The notes under the pieces are model-generated. The model was not told where the DNA came from. It searched no databases and worked only from the letters and a program-made list of their open reading frames with translations. From Bacteroides graminisolvens DSM 19988 = JCM 15093 (GTDB lineage Bacteria; Bacteroidota; Bacteroidia; Bacteroidales; Bacteroidaceae), in assembly GCF_000428125.1 (NCBI RefSeq), contig NZ_ATZI01000008.1:62001-126000 (forward strand): 64,000 nucleotides of DNA, written 5' to 3'. Position 1 is the stretch's first letter, and every line of letters begins with the position of its first letter. Shown here piece after piece: positions 1 to 9,459 of the stretch. A program made the position numbers and the translations under genes.

Positions 1-1
1 G

Positions 2-2596
2 AAGATTAATATTCGCGGAAGGGCTACCTTTGCCGGCGACGGTTCTCCACTTATTTTGGTGGACGGTGTGGAGCGTACCTTTTCGCAGATTGCTCCCGAT
101 GACATTGAAACTATTTCAGTCTTGAAAGATGCTTCGGCAACAGCCGTTTACGGTGTGCGCGGTGCCAATGGCGTTATGCTTATTACCACCAAACGTGGTC
201 GTGATCAGAAACCCGAAGTAAACCTCACGGCTAACTGGCAAATTCAAAGTCCCACACGCAGCGACACGTACCTTGACTCTTATCAATCTGTCGTATTGCT
301 GGAAGAAGCTTTGAAGAATGACGGATTACCTTCTCAATTCTCGGCTAACGACATTGAAATGTATCGTAAGTCGGCTGCCGGAGAGTTAAGTGGTTTGGAC
401 GCCATGCTTTATCCGAACGTAGATTGGTACGACGAAGTTTTGAAAAAATCGGCCCCTGCACAACGTTACAACGTTAGTGTTCGCGGAGGAACTAAGCGCA
501 TGCGGTACTATGCTTCTGCCGAACTTTATGATCAGAAAGGTTTGATCAAAGAACTGAGCCAGGATATGTATGGAAACTCCTCTAGTCCCAGTTATCGGAG
601 ATACGCTTTCCGCGCTAACATGGACTTGTTTCTGACAAAGGATCTCACGTTCTCTGTCAATTTTGGAACTCGCTTTGAAGAGCGTCGCGGCTCTAATACA
701 AGTGAAAGCAGTACGTTTAGTCAGACTTTCTATGAGCTGAATCACACTCCCGGCTGGCTTTTCCCCGTATCTTACGAGGTACAGAATGGAGAAAGCACCA
801 AGACTTTATACGGAGGTAGTTCACAATATCAAAGCAATATCGTTGCAGCGTTAGCCAAAGGAGGATATTATCGTGCTACCAATACCATCAACGAAACCAA
901 CTTTGTTTTAGATTATAAAATGGATTGGTTGACCAAGGGCTTAAGTGCGAAAGGTATGGTTTCGTTCGACTATGACTCTTATTATAAGAAGATGTTCAAG
1001 GCCGACTTTGCTACGTATGAATTAAATAATCGTGATAACTACGAGTCAATGGATGCTTATAATCAGTTTAATTCAGATGGCGAACTGGCGTATAGTAAGG
1101 AGAACAGTACTACTTACAAACTTTATATGGAAGCGCAGGTTAACTACGCACGCCAGTTTGGAAAACATGATGTAACGGCTATGGTATTGTATAATCAGAA
1201 TGATTACCGTTACAATTCAGAGTTGGCTAAGCGTTACCAAGGACTGGTAGGACGTGTTACTTACGGCTACGATGACAGATATTTGGCCGAGTTTAATGCC
1301 GGTTACAACGGTTCTGAAAACTTCCTTCAAGGCAAACGCTTTGGCTTTTTCCCTGCTGTATCGCTAGGATGGCGCATAAGCAATGAAGAATTTATGGCCG
1401 GTACGGCTCAATGGCTCAATAACCTGAAGATACGCGCCAGCTACGGTGAGGTAGGTAATGACATCTATACGGTGAACGGTACGGCTCAACGATTTTTGTA
1501 TGAAGAAAAATGGTCTCAGGTTAGTAATGCTTATTATTTTGGCAGTTCAGGTAAAACCGGAATCTACGAATCTCAGTATCCCAACCTCGGGGTAACTTGG
1601 GAACGGGCTCACAAGTATAACGTCGGACTTGAGTTTGGCTTATGGAATGGGTTGCTGAATGGTAACATTGATGTGTTTTATGAAAAGCGTAATGACATCC
1701 TGACTTCCTATCTTACTCGCCCACAATGGGTGGGTGTGGCATTGGCGGCCGGTAACTTAGGTGAGACAAAAAACAGTGGTTACGAAATAGAATTGAAGCA
1801 TAATAATCGCATCAATGAAGATCTGAGCTACAACGTTGGATTAACGTATTCGCACGCACGCAATGAAATTATCAGCATGGATGAACCCGAACTGAAGACT
1901 GCTTATCGCAAGCGCGAGGGTAATCCTATCAGTCAGTATTTCGGACTGATTGCCGAGGGCTTTGTTACGCAGGCTGATTTAGATAATCCTGATTTCCCCG
2001 TATCTACGTTTGGTGCCGTAAAGGTGGGCGATCTTAAATATAAGGATGCAAACGGTGATGGTTTCATTGACGATCGCGATGAAAGTCGTATAGGATATAG
2101 TGATATTCCCGAAAATACGTACGCATTGTCTTTGGGCGTTAACTATAAAGGATGGGGATTCAGCGTGATGTTCCAAGGTGTGGATCACGTAAGTCGTTAT
2201 TACGATGCCGAAGCGATGTATGCTTTCGTTAGTGGCGGTAAGGTGAAAGAACATCATTTGGAACGCTGGAATCCTGCGCAGAGCGAAGCTTACAATCTGC
2301 AACATGCCAACTATCCGTTGTTGCACTACGACAATTACGGTGATCACAATCAGCGTACAAACTCGTTCTTCTTGAAGAACGGATCATTTGTTCGTCTGAA
2401 AAACATAGAGTTAAGTTATACTTTGCCCGAGAATTGGTCTAAGGTGGCCGGCATGAGCAATTGTCGTCTTTACGTGAATGCGAACAACTTAATTACTTGG
2501 GATCATTTAAACAACTTAACCGATCCTGAAAGTAATGGTTCAAATCGTTACCCTATTATGAAAACAGTGAACTTTGGTGTAAACATTAAATTCTGA
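2..2596 (+). CDS. SusC-like TonB-dependent outer-membrane transporter, 5'-truncated by window edge
   Basis: Outer-membrane TonB-dependent transporter of the SusC/RagA family, which imports oligosaccharides captured by its SusD partner. The frame is open from base 2, so the true start, signal peptide and N-terminal carboxypeptidase-regulatory-like domain lie upstream of the window; 864 residues are visible. The first residues are plug domain (IRGRATF, then LVDGVER, then the VLKDASATAVYGVRGANGV segment typical of SusC plugs). The rest is a beta-barrel rich in alternating aromatics, ending in the usual terminal strand VNFGVNIKF. A TTG near base 56 is not a credible start because conserved plug sequence precedes it. 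The susD gene follows 5 bp downstream. By comparison with the B. thetaiotaomicron arabinan locus the likely cargo is arabino-oligosaccharides; the cargo is inference. Confidence 0.95.
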   Translation, partial: KINIRGRATFAGDGSPLILVDGVERTFSQIAPDDIETISVLKDASATAVYGVRGANGVMLITTKRGRDQKPEVNLTANWQIQSPTRSDTYLDSYQSVVLLEEALKNDGLPSQFSANDIEMYRKSAAGELSGLDAMLYPNVDWYDEVLKKSAPAQRYNVSVRGGTKRMRYYASAELYDQKGLIKELSQDMYGNSSSPSYRRYAFRANMDLFLTKDLTFSVNFGTRFEERRGSNTSESSTFSQTFYELNHTPGWLFPVSYEVQNGESTKTLYGGSSQYQSNIVAALAKGGYYRATNTINETNFVLDYKMDWLTKGLSAKGMVSFDYDSYYKKMFKADFATYELNNRDNYESMDAYNQFNSDGELAYSKENSTTYKLYMEAQVNYARQFGKHDVTAMVLYNQNDYRYNSELAKRYQGLVGRVTYGYDDRYLAEFNAGYNGSENFLQGKRFGFFPAVSLGWRISNEEFMAGTAQWLNNLKIRASYGEVGNDIYTVNGTAQRFLYEEKWSQVSNAYYFGSSGKTGIYESQYPNLGVTWERAHKYNVGLEFGLWNGLLNGNIDVFYEKRNDILTSYLTRPQWVGVALAAGNLGETKNSGYEIELKHNNRINEDLSYNVGLTYSHARNEIISMDEPELKTAYRKREGNPISQYFGLIAEGFVTQADLDNPDFPVSTFGAVKVGDLKYKDANGDGFIDDRDESRIGYSDIPENTYALSLGVNYKGWGFSVMFQGVDHVSRYYDAEAMYAFVSGGKVKEHHLERWNPAQSEAYNLQHANYPLLHYDNYGDHNQRTNSFFLKNGSFVRLKNIELSYTLPENWSKVAGMSNCRLYVNANNLITWDHLNNLTDPESNGSNRYPIMKTVNFGVNIKF

Positions 2597-2601
2597 CACA
2601 C

Positions 2602-4368
2602 ATGAAGAAAACAATATTATACAGCTTGCTTGCACTAACCATTTCTACAAGTGTTCTTACTTCATGCGAAGATGCATTTGGTAGTTTCTTGGACAAGCAG
2701 CCCAGTAACGAATTAACCGAAGAACAGGTCTTCGGTGATTGGAGCTTGATGGAACAATTCCACTTTGATACGTATAACTTCCTGCGTCACGGAGCATGTC
2801 GCATAAACAATTCTTGGCTGGATGCGGCTACTGATTTAGCCGAAACCAGTTATGCAACTGGTGGTGTGCGTAGTACTTTTAATATCGGTAATTATTACGG
2901 ATCGGCCGGTGCTGCCGAACTGACTGATACTTGGGAACATTACTATCGCGGCATCCGCAAATGCAACATGATCATTAATCGCATAGAAAGTGTGCCCAAA
3001 AGTGCCGACTTAAGTAATGATAAGTACTTGCAGGACAAAACAAACTATACTTCTGAAGCTCGCTTCTTGCGCGCATGGTTTTACTGGGAGTTGTTTTTGC
3101 GTTACGGTCCGGTACCCATTGTTACCGAAGTACTTGATCCGGATGGTGATTTGCTGAGCGGATATACCGACCGGCCAACGGTGAAGGAATATGTAGTCGA
3201 TTTCTTATTGAAGGAACTGAGTGAATGTGAAAGTGGCTTGCTTACTTATCAAGATGCGTGGAATGCAACTTATGCAGGTCGCATTGGTCAGCCAATGGCA
3301 CGGGCACTTGCTTCACGCATTAAGTTGTACATGGCCAGTCCCCGGTATAGTGCTGAGAGTGGAATAACCTGGCAGGAAGCGGCAGATGCTGCGAAGAGTT
3401 TTATGGATACTTATGGTTCTAAGTTTGCTCTTTTTACAGAGGAAACAACAGATGGTATTTTGCCATATAATAATGCGTTGCTTCGTACAACCTATTTGGA
3501 CAGCAACAAAGAAATTATATTCTTCAGAAATGATGTAGCAGTAGGATGGAGTGCCATACAAAATGACACGCCGGTGGGCGAAGGTGGTAAAGGAGGTCTT
3601 TGTCCCTCGCAGAACTTAGTCGACATGTACGACATGATTGACGGTTCTTCGCCCTTCACTACTTATGACGCCACGGGTGCACCGGTTTACAACAACGGTC
3701 AACCTACCATTAACACAGGCAGTGGATATAGTGATGCTACTATGTGGACAGGTCGCGATAAACGATTGGAGGCTACTGTTCTTTATCATGGTACGGAATG
3801 GGGCAACGGAACAATCAATGTGATCAAAGGACAACGCGACAATCCGGTGGGTAATGCAAATGCTACGCCTACGGGTTATTATGTTCGCAAATACATTCCG
3901 GAAGCTATTTTAGGTTCGGTACATACCGGTACTTCACGTCGTTTGTGGACTTTCATTCGTTACGCTGAAATTATGCTGAACTATGCTGAGGCGCTGAATG
4001 AAGTGCAAGGACCCTCTACAGAGGTTTATAATATGCTCGACCAGATTCGTCGGCGTTCGGGAATTACCGGTTCGGTGGCCAATCGTAGCGACTTGACCAG
4101 TTCAAAAGAAGCCATGCGAAACTTCATTCACAAAGAACGTACGGTTGAGCTTGCTTTCGAGGAACATCGTGCTTGGGATGTGCGTCGCTGGAACGTAGCT
4201 GTTGAGGCTCTTTCTCGTCCCATTTATGGTATTGATGTAGCGGCCAATGGGGCTATTAGCCGTAAAACGGCACAAGGACGTGTCTTTGAAAATAAGATGT
4301 ACCTCTATCCAATACCCGAAGGTGAGGTATGGAAGACCAACATTGAGAATAACCCGGATTGGAAATAA
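2602..4368 (+). CDS. SusD/RagB-like surface glycan-binding lipoprotein (pair 1)
   Basis: Surface lipoprotein that caps the SusC channel and binds glycan. It has a lipoprotein signal peptide with lipobox VLTSC (lipidated Cys about residue 22) followed by acidic residues (EDAF), as in Bacteroides surface-exported lipoproteins. At 588 aa it has normal SusD length. The N-terminal helix region (FLDKQPSNELTEEQVF), the FLRAWFYWELFLRYG helix and the C-terminal RYAEIMLNYAEALNE and ERTVELAFEEHRAWDVRRW segments are SusD/RagB hallmarks. It starts 5 bp after the SusC stop and is followed after 18 bp by a second SusC, so the four genes form one operon. Ligand inferred from the locus: arabinan. Confidence 0.95.
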   Translation: MKKTILYSLLALTISTSVLTSCEDAFGSFLDKQPSNELTEEQVFGDWSLMEQFHFDTYNFLRHGACRINNSWLDAATDLAETSYATGGVRSTFNIGNYYGSAGAAELTDTWEHYYRGIRKCNMIINRIESVPKSADLSNDKYLQDKTNYTSEARFLRAWFYWELFLRYGPVPIVTEVLDPDGDLLSGYTDRPTVKEYVVDFLLKELSECESGLLTYQDAWNATYAGRIGQPMARALASRIKLYMASPRYSAESGITWQEAADAAKSFMDTYGSKFALFTEETTDGILPYNNALLRTTYLDSNKEIIFFRNDVAVGWSAIQNDTPVGEGGKGGLCPSQNLVDMYDMIDGSSPFTTYDATGAPVYNNGQPTINTGSGYSDATMWTGRDKRLEATVLYHGTEWGNGTINVIKGQRDNPVGNANATPTGYYVRKYIPEAILGSVHTGTSRRLWTFIRYAEIMLNYAEALNEVQGPSTEVYNMLDQIRRRSGITGSVANRSDLTSSKEAMRNFIHKERTVELAFEEHRAWDVRRWNVAVEALSRPIYGIDVAANGAISRKTAQGRVFENKMYLYPIPEGEVWKTNIENNPDWK

Positions 4369-4386
4369 TTCTTAAATTGAATAATT

Positions 4387-7300
4387 ATGAGTAACATAAA
4401 ATATAGTATAAGAAAATGCACAGCATCAGGCAGATTTCTGTTGCTGCTAGGCTTTCTCTGGTTGCAAACAATTGCCCTTGCACAGAACGAGCAAGTATTG
4501 AAAGGGCGGATTGTAGACAGCAAAGGTGCTCCTATTGCCGGTGCTGTAGTCAATGTAGCCGAACAAAGTCGTATTGCCCTGTCAGACAAAGATGGTTATT
4601 TTATTCTCAAGAATGTGAAGTCTCAGGATGAGATATGCGTGAGTAGTGTTGGCTATTTAAATGCTACGGCAAATGCCGATTTCAATGAAGGCTTTCAGAT
4701 TGTATTGGCGGAAGACTTGGATGAATACCTGCATACCATGCCGGTTCCTTTTGGGCGCAAGGCGAAAAAGCTGATGACTGAAGCTACTTCTGTAGTGACT
4801 GGGCAAGAATTACAAAAACATCCTGTTACCATTTTACAAAATGCTTTTACAGCTACCGTTAACGGTATGGAAACTTACGAATGGAGTAGTGAGCCGGGGT
4901 GGAGTGAAACTGCCATGTACATTCGTGGTATACGTACCATGAATCAGAATGCGCGTGCTCCGCTTATCATTGTGGACAATGTAGAGAGAGATCTCTCTTT
5001 TCTCGATGCTTTTCCGATTGAGAACATTACTGTATTGAAAGATGCAGCGTCTACCGCTATTTACGGTATGAGAGGAGCCAATGGTGCTATACTTGTAACC
5101 ACTAAGCGTGGGCAGGCTGGTAAAACCAATATTGACTTTACTCAGGAAATTGGCTATCAAATGCTGAGCAACAAAATGGAATTGCAGAATTCCTATAATA
5201 TGGCGTTGACTCGTAACCAGGTGCGTTACCTGAGTGGAAGTGATCCCATGTATACGGATGAACAGATTGAAAAGTATCGTCGCGTAAGTAATGGTGAAAC
5301 ATTAGAGGGCGTTGATCGCTATAGATACTTCGATACGAATTGGTTTGAACAGTTGTATAGGGATGCAGCTCCCATGTACAAAACGAACATGCAGATAAGC
5401 GGGGGTAATAACCGGGCTCGTTATTATGTGTCTTTCTCTTATCTGCGACAAGAAGGTATGTGGAACGAGACAGGAACCGGTTGGAACGAGAACTTTGATA
5501 CGCAGCACATGCTGAATCGATGGAATTTGCGTTCTAACATTGATATTGATGTGACGAAGTTTTTAAATGTATCATTAGATTTAGGTGGACGTATTGATAA
5601 CATCAATCAGCCTACACAGAGTGTGTTCGATTTAACAACGTTCGGAGCAGTGGAGGCTAACCCGATGGAACCGGTTTATTGTCCCAACGGTGAACTGTAT
5701 GCCAGTAGTACAGCCAACAATCCCTTACGCTATTTGGCGGCTAGTGGACAAGAGAAAAACCGTCGACGTAATTTGTATAGTACATTGAGTGTGAACGGAG
5801 ACCTCAGTAGTTTATTGAAAGGATTGAAGGTGAATGCTACTGTTAGTTTCGACTCTTACGAAACATTTGAATCTACTCAGCGCAATGCCATCAATACGTA
5901 TAATTACGACTATACCAATGTGAATGTTACTGATCCGTCCGAATTTACGTATACGAAGTATACTTCATATTCGGCATTGACTAATCCATCGGCCAATCAG
6001 CGTGAGTATTACTATCATTTGAACTTTAATGGCGGATTGAATTATAGCAATAAATTTGGTAAACATGCGGTCGATGCACGTGCTTTTATTCGCACTTACC
6101 AGAATGTGGTAAGCGGAAGTACATCGTCGGAACGTACACTTTCATGGAACGGACAAGCAATGTATGCTTACGATAATAAGTATATCTTCTCCGGGAACAT
6201 AAGTAGAATGGCTAGTGATAACTTTGCTCCGGAAGAACGTTGGGGCACTTTTTACGGTACATCACTCGGTTGGGTTGCTTCTGAGGAGTCATGGTTGAAA
6301 AACAAAAATATAGATTTGTTGAAGCTACGTGCTTCTTATGGCCGTGCCGGACAGTCGAGCACAGGTGCCGGAAGGTATCCTTATCAGGGTACTTACTCTA
6401 GTGGAACTGGTTATAGCTTTGGTTATTCGCAAAGCAATATCGGAGGTTACTACGAGAGCAAAGCAGGCAATAGTAACAATAAATGGGAAATATCCGATAT
6501 GTTGAATATTGGGGTAGACTTTGACTTCTGGGGTAAGAAACTTTACGGTGCGGTAGATGTGTTTAAAGAGTGGCGTTCGGGCATCTTAGTAACACGCTCC
6601 ACTATTCCTTCGATTATTGGAGTTTCAGTAAGTTCTGATTCTTACGGAAAAGCAGAGAGCAAGGGACTTGAGGTGACTTTAGGCCATCGTGGTAAGATAG
6701 GTAAGGTAAACTATTACTTAGAAGGTTTACTAACTTACAATACGAATAAGATAACTGAAATGGATGAAACGGAGCCCAATGTGGAATGGCAACGTAAAAC
6801 GGGCCGTCGAATTTATGATGGTACGGAAGTAGCAGCTTTATATGAGAGCTCATTTAATAACACAGTGGGCGGATGGAATATTTATAAGTTCGTGCAATGG
6901 GCGAACGATCCCGATAAAGTAGCTACCAGTCAGCAAGATGCAATTGATCATCCCGAGAAATATCCGTATCATACGGCATCTAACGGTAAGCAGACATTAG
7001 GTACGGCTGTTTTCAAGGATTTGAACGGTGACCGACAAATTGATTCTAACGACATGTTACCTGATAGCTATACCATTATTCCCGAAATTATACCGGCATT
7101 GAATATCGGTTTGGAATGGAATGGTTTTGATGTACGTGCTGTATTTAATGCTTATCTGAATCGTAGTGTTTTTCTTTCACCTGCTATCAGCTTTAGTGGC
7201 TGGAGTAACATGGGAACACACGAAGTAACGAAGGCATGGGGATATTATACTGATAATCCCGCTGATCCGCGTAACATAAACGCAACTTATCCACGTCCGC

Positions 7301-7596
7301 TTTACGGTGGCTTTAATGCCATAGACTCAGATCGTGCTACAGGTACATACAAGAATGATATTTGGGTGAGAAACGGCAATTATCTGTCTTTACGTAATGT
7401 GGAGATTGGTTATTCGTTACCCAAAGAACTCATTGCTAAAATTAGCATGACGAAGTGCCGATTTTACTTTAGCGGATATAATTTATATAACTGGAGTGAT
7501 CTTCCGGATGACGTAGATCCTGAAAAGCCGATGAGTTATTGTTGGTGGTATCCCAAGACCCGTTCGTTTACATTTGGTGTAAACATCGGATTTTAA
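4387..7596 (+). CDS. SusC-like TonB-dependent transporter (pair 2), full length
   Basis: Full-length SusC-family importer of 1069 aa. A signal peptide ends near residue 33 (LLLLGFLWLQTIALAQ). A carboxypeptidase-regulatory-like beta-sandwich follows at about 38-110 (LKGRIVDSKGAPIAGAVV...DKDGYF), then the plug at about 130-240 (MYIRGIRTM, VLKDAASTAIYGMRGANG) and a 22-strand barrel ending FTFGVNIGF. It differs clearly in sequence from the first SusC in the window, so this is not a recent tandem duplication; the two probably take different sizes or branches of the same polysaccharide. Its SusD partner starts 21 bp downstream. The specificity statement is inference. Confidence 0.96.
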   Translation: MSNIKYSIRKCTASGRFLLLLGFLWLQTIALAQNEQVLKGRIVDSKGAPIAGAVVNVAEQSRIALSDKDGYFILKNVKSQDEICVSSVGYLNATANADFNEGFQIVLAEDLDEYLHTMPVPFGRKAKKLMTEATSVVTGQELQKHPVTILQNAFTATVNGMETYEWSSEPGWSETAMYIRGIRTMNQNARAPLIIVDNVERDLSFLDAFPIENITVLKDAASTAIYGMRGANGAILVTTKRGQAGKTNIDFTQEIGYQMLSNKMELQNSYNMALTRNQVRYLSGSDPMYTDEQIEKYRRVSNGETLEGVDRYRYFDTNWFEQLYRDAAPMYKTNMQISGGNNRARYYVSFSYLRQEGMWNETGTGWNENFDTQHMLNRWNLRSNIDIDVTKFLNVSLDLGGRIDNINQPTQSVFDLTTFGAVEANPMEPVYCPNGELYASSTANNPLRYLAASGQEKNRRRNLYSTLSVNGDLSSLLKGLKVNATVSFDSYETFESTQRNAINTYNYDYTNVNVTDPSEFTYTKYTSYSALTNPSANQREYYYHLNFNGGLNYSNKFGKHAVDARAFIRTYQNVVSGSTSSERTLSWNGQAMYAYDNKYIFSGNISRMASDNFAPEERWGTFYGTSLGWVASEESWLKNKNIDLLKLRASYGRAGQSSTGAGRYPYQGTYSSGTGYSFGYSQSNIGGYYESKAGNSNNKWEISDMLNIGVDFDFWGKKLYGAVDVFKEWRSGILVTRSTIPSIIGVSVSSDSYGKAESKGLEVTLGHRGKIGKVNYYLEGLLTYNTNKITEMDETEPNVEWQRKTGRRIYDGTEVAALYESSFNNTVGGWNIYKFVQWANDPDKVATSQQDAIDHPEKYPYHTASNGKQTLGTAVFKDLNGDRQIDSNDMLPDSYTIIPEIIPALNIGLEWNGFDVRAVFNAYLNRSVFLSPAISFSGWSNMGTHEVTKAWGYYTDNPADPRNINATYPRPLYGGFNAIDSDRATGTYKNDIWVRNGNYLSLRNVEIGYSLPKELIAKISMTKCRFYFSGYNLYNWSDLPDDVDPEKPMSYCWWYPKTRSFTFGVNIGF

Positions 7597-7617
7597 TGTT
7601 GTACTTTAAATTATGAA

Positions 7618-9420
7618 ATGATGAAAAAGATATTGATATATATCACTGTAGGATTGCTGGCAACTGTTTCCAGTTCTTGTAGCGATTATTTAGATAAAGA
7701 AGTAGATTTGACCTTGTCTGAGGAACAGATATTTAGCAAGTACGAAAATACACGTGGCTTTTTAGCGAATGTATACACATACCTTCCTGATGCTTTTGCC
7801 GGATATAGCGACGGACAGTTTCTTGCTGCTTCACGTGACTGCATGACTGATAATTCACTCTCATTCTGGAACGTGCATTATTATCACAGTGTGCTGACAG
7901 ATGCTTATTCTGCTACGAGTCACCCGTTTGCGGAACGATTTTGGCCCAACGATTTGAAGGGGATTAGAGCCGCTAACCAATTTATGAAAAACGCCAGAGA
8001 AAGTGTTATTGGTAATGCTGAAAAAACAGGTGATGATAATCATTTGTATGACCGTAATATGGCTGAAGCTAGATTACTCAGGGCTATCTTTCACTTCGAT
8101 CTTGCCGGCTGGTTTGGCGATATACCGGTTATCGGTAATGATGAGAACGGTGTTCCTATCGTCTTTGAAGCGGGGAATGCTTCGGCCATGAATATGTCGC
8201 GCACTGCTTGTAGTGAAGCTCTGAAATGGATTGCTGATGAATGTGATGCTGTTAAAGATATACTTCCATTTCGTTATAGTAATGAGAATGAGAACTGGGG
8301 ACGTGTAAATGGCGCTACTGCTTATGCTCTGAAATCAAGGGCTCTTCTTTACAGAGCTTCTGCATTGAACAATCCGGAGGGTAAGACTGACTGGTGGCAG
8401 GAGGCCGCACAAGCTGCCAAAGATTTTATTGCGAAGAATAATCAACAGGCGCATCCTTATAAACTGTTTACTACTGAGGATAACGATCCCAATAAAAACT
8501 ATTATCAGTGCTTTGTGTCTACGCCTCACTTAAACAATGAATACATTCTGAGCCGTTCCGAGTGGAATACTCGCGAAATTGAGCTTTTCTTAGCACCTTG
8601 TGGCTTCTCCGGAAATGTGAATTCTACAGGACGTACCAACCCAACACAAAACCTGGTTGATGCGTATGAGATGAAGAATGGTAAGCCTATTGATGATGCT
8701 GCTTCTGGTTACGATGAGCAAAATCCTTATGCAAACCGTGATCCGCGTTTGGAACAAACAATTCTGCATCATGGCTCTATTTGGGGTGATAAAGTACAAG
8801 AGGAGGAACGAGCTGTTGATGTATCATATCCCGATGGAAAGGATTATCAAGACTTGCATGGTGGAACAACAACAGGTTATTATACCAAAAAATTCTTGAA
8901 TAACATGTCTTTCAAGAATCCGACCACGTATGTTCATGCTTGTCCCATTTTCCGTTATGCCGAGATATTGTTGAACGCAGCTGAAGCCATCAATGAATCT
9001 GAGGGACCGACTAATGCATATCAATATGTCAATCAGGTTCGTGGACGCGTGGGAATGCCTGCTTATAGTGGGATGACGAAAGAACAGCTTCGCGAACGCA
9101 TTCGTAACGAACGTCGCATTGAACTTTGTTTCGAAGATCATCGCTTCTTTGACGAGCGTCGCTGGAAATTGTTTGAAGGGAAAACTGCTGCCAGTGAGAA
9201 ATCTCTACCTCGTTATCAGCAGGTCTACAACATTTATAGTGTAGTAGTTACTCCCGGGGCATCTTCTGTCTATTCTTATGAAGCGGACGGAACACATCCT
9301 TCCAGAGCGTTTAATAGTCCGAAGAATTATCGTTTTCCTATACCGGATTCAGAAGTTAAGAAAGCACCTTTGTTGAAGCAAAATCCAGGGTGGGAGTTAA
9401 CTACTTCTGCAGCTGAATGA
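7618..9420 (+). CDS. SusD/RagB-like surface glycan-binding lipoprotein (pair 2)
   Basis: 600-aa SusD/RagB lipoprotein. The signal peptide ends in a SSSC lipobox (Cys about 21) followed by SDYLDKE. SusD features include EARLLRAIFHFDLAGWFGD, the FRYAEILLNAAEAINE helix, and IRNERRIELCFEDHRFFDERRW near the C-terminus. Two consecutive ATG codons (7618 and 7621) are possible starts; 7618 is used. It is the last SusD of the SusC-SusD-SusC-SusD operon. A GH43 lipoprotein gene begins 39 bp downstream, likely co-transcribed, so substrate capture and surface cutting are coupled. Confidence 0.95.
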   Translation: MMKKILIYITVGLLATVSSSCSDYLDKEVDLTLSEEQIFSKYENTRGFLANVYTYLPDAFAGYSDGQFLAASRDCMTDNSLSFWNVHYYHSVLTDAYSATSHPFAERFWPNDLKGIRAANQFMKNARESVIGNAEKTGDDNHLYDRNMAEARLLRAIFHFDLAGWFGDIPVIGNDENGVPIVFEAGNASAMNMSRTACSEALKWIADECDAVKDILPFRYSNENENWGRVNGATAYALKSRALLYRASALNNPEGKTDWWQEAAQAAKDFIAKNNQQAHPYKLFTTEDNDPNKNYYQCFVSTPHLNNEYILSRSEWNTREIELFLAPCGFSGNVNSTGRTNPTQNLVDAYEMKNGKPIDDAASGYDEQNPYANRDPRLEQTILHHGSIWGDKVQEEERAVDVSYPDGKDYQDLHGGTTTGYYTKKFLNNMSFKNPTTYVHACPIFRYAEILLNAAEAINESEGPTNAYQYVNQVRGRVGMPAYSGMTKEQLRERIRNERRIELCFEDHRFFDERRWKLFEGKTAASEKSLPRYQQVYNIYSVVVTPGASSVYSYEADGTHPSRAFNSPKNYRFPIPDSEVKKAPLLKQNPGWELTTSAAE

Positions 9421-9459
9421 TAATTTAAATCTAATATGTTATTAACTGAATAAATAGAT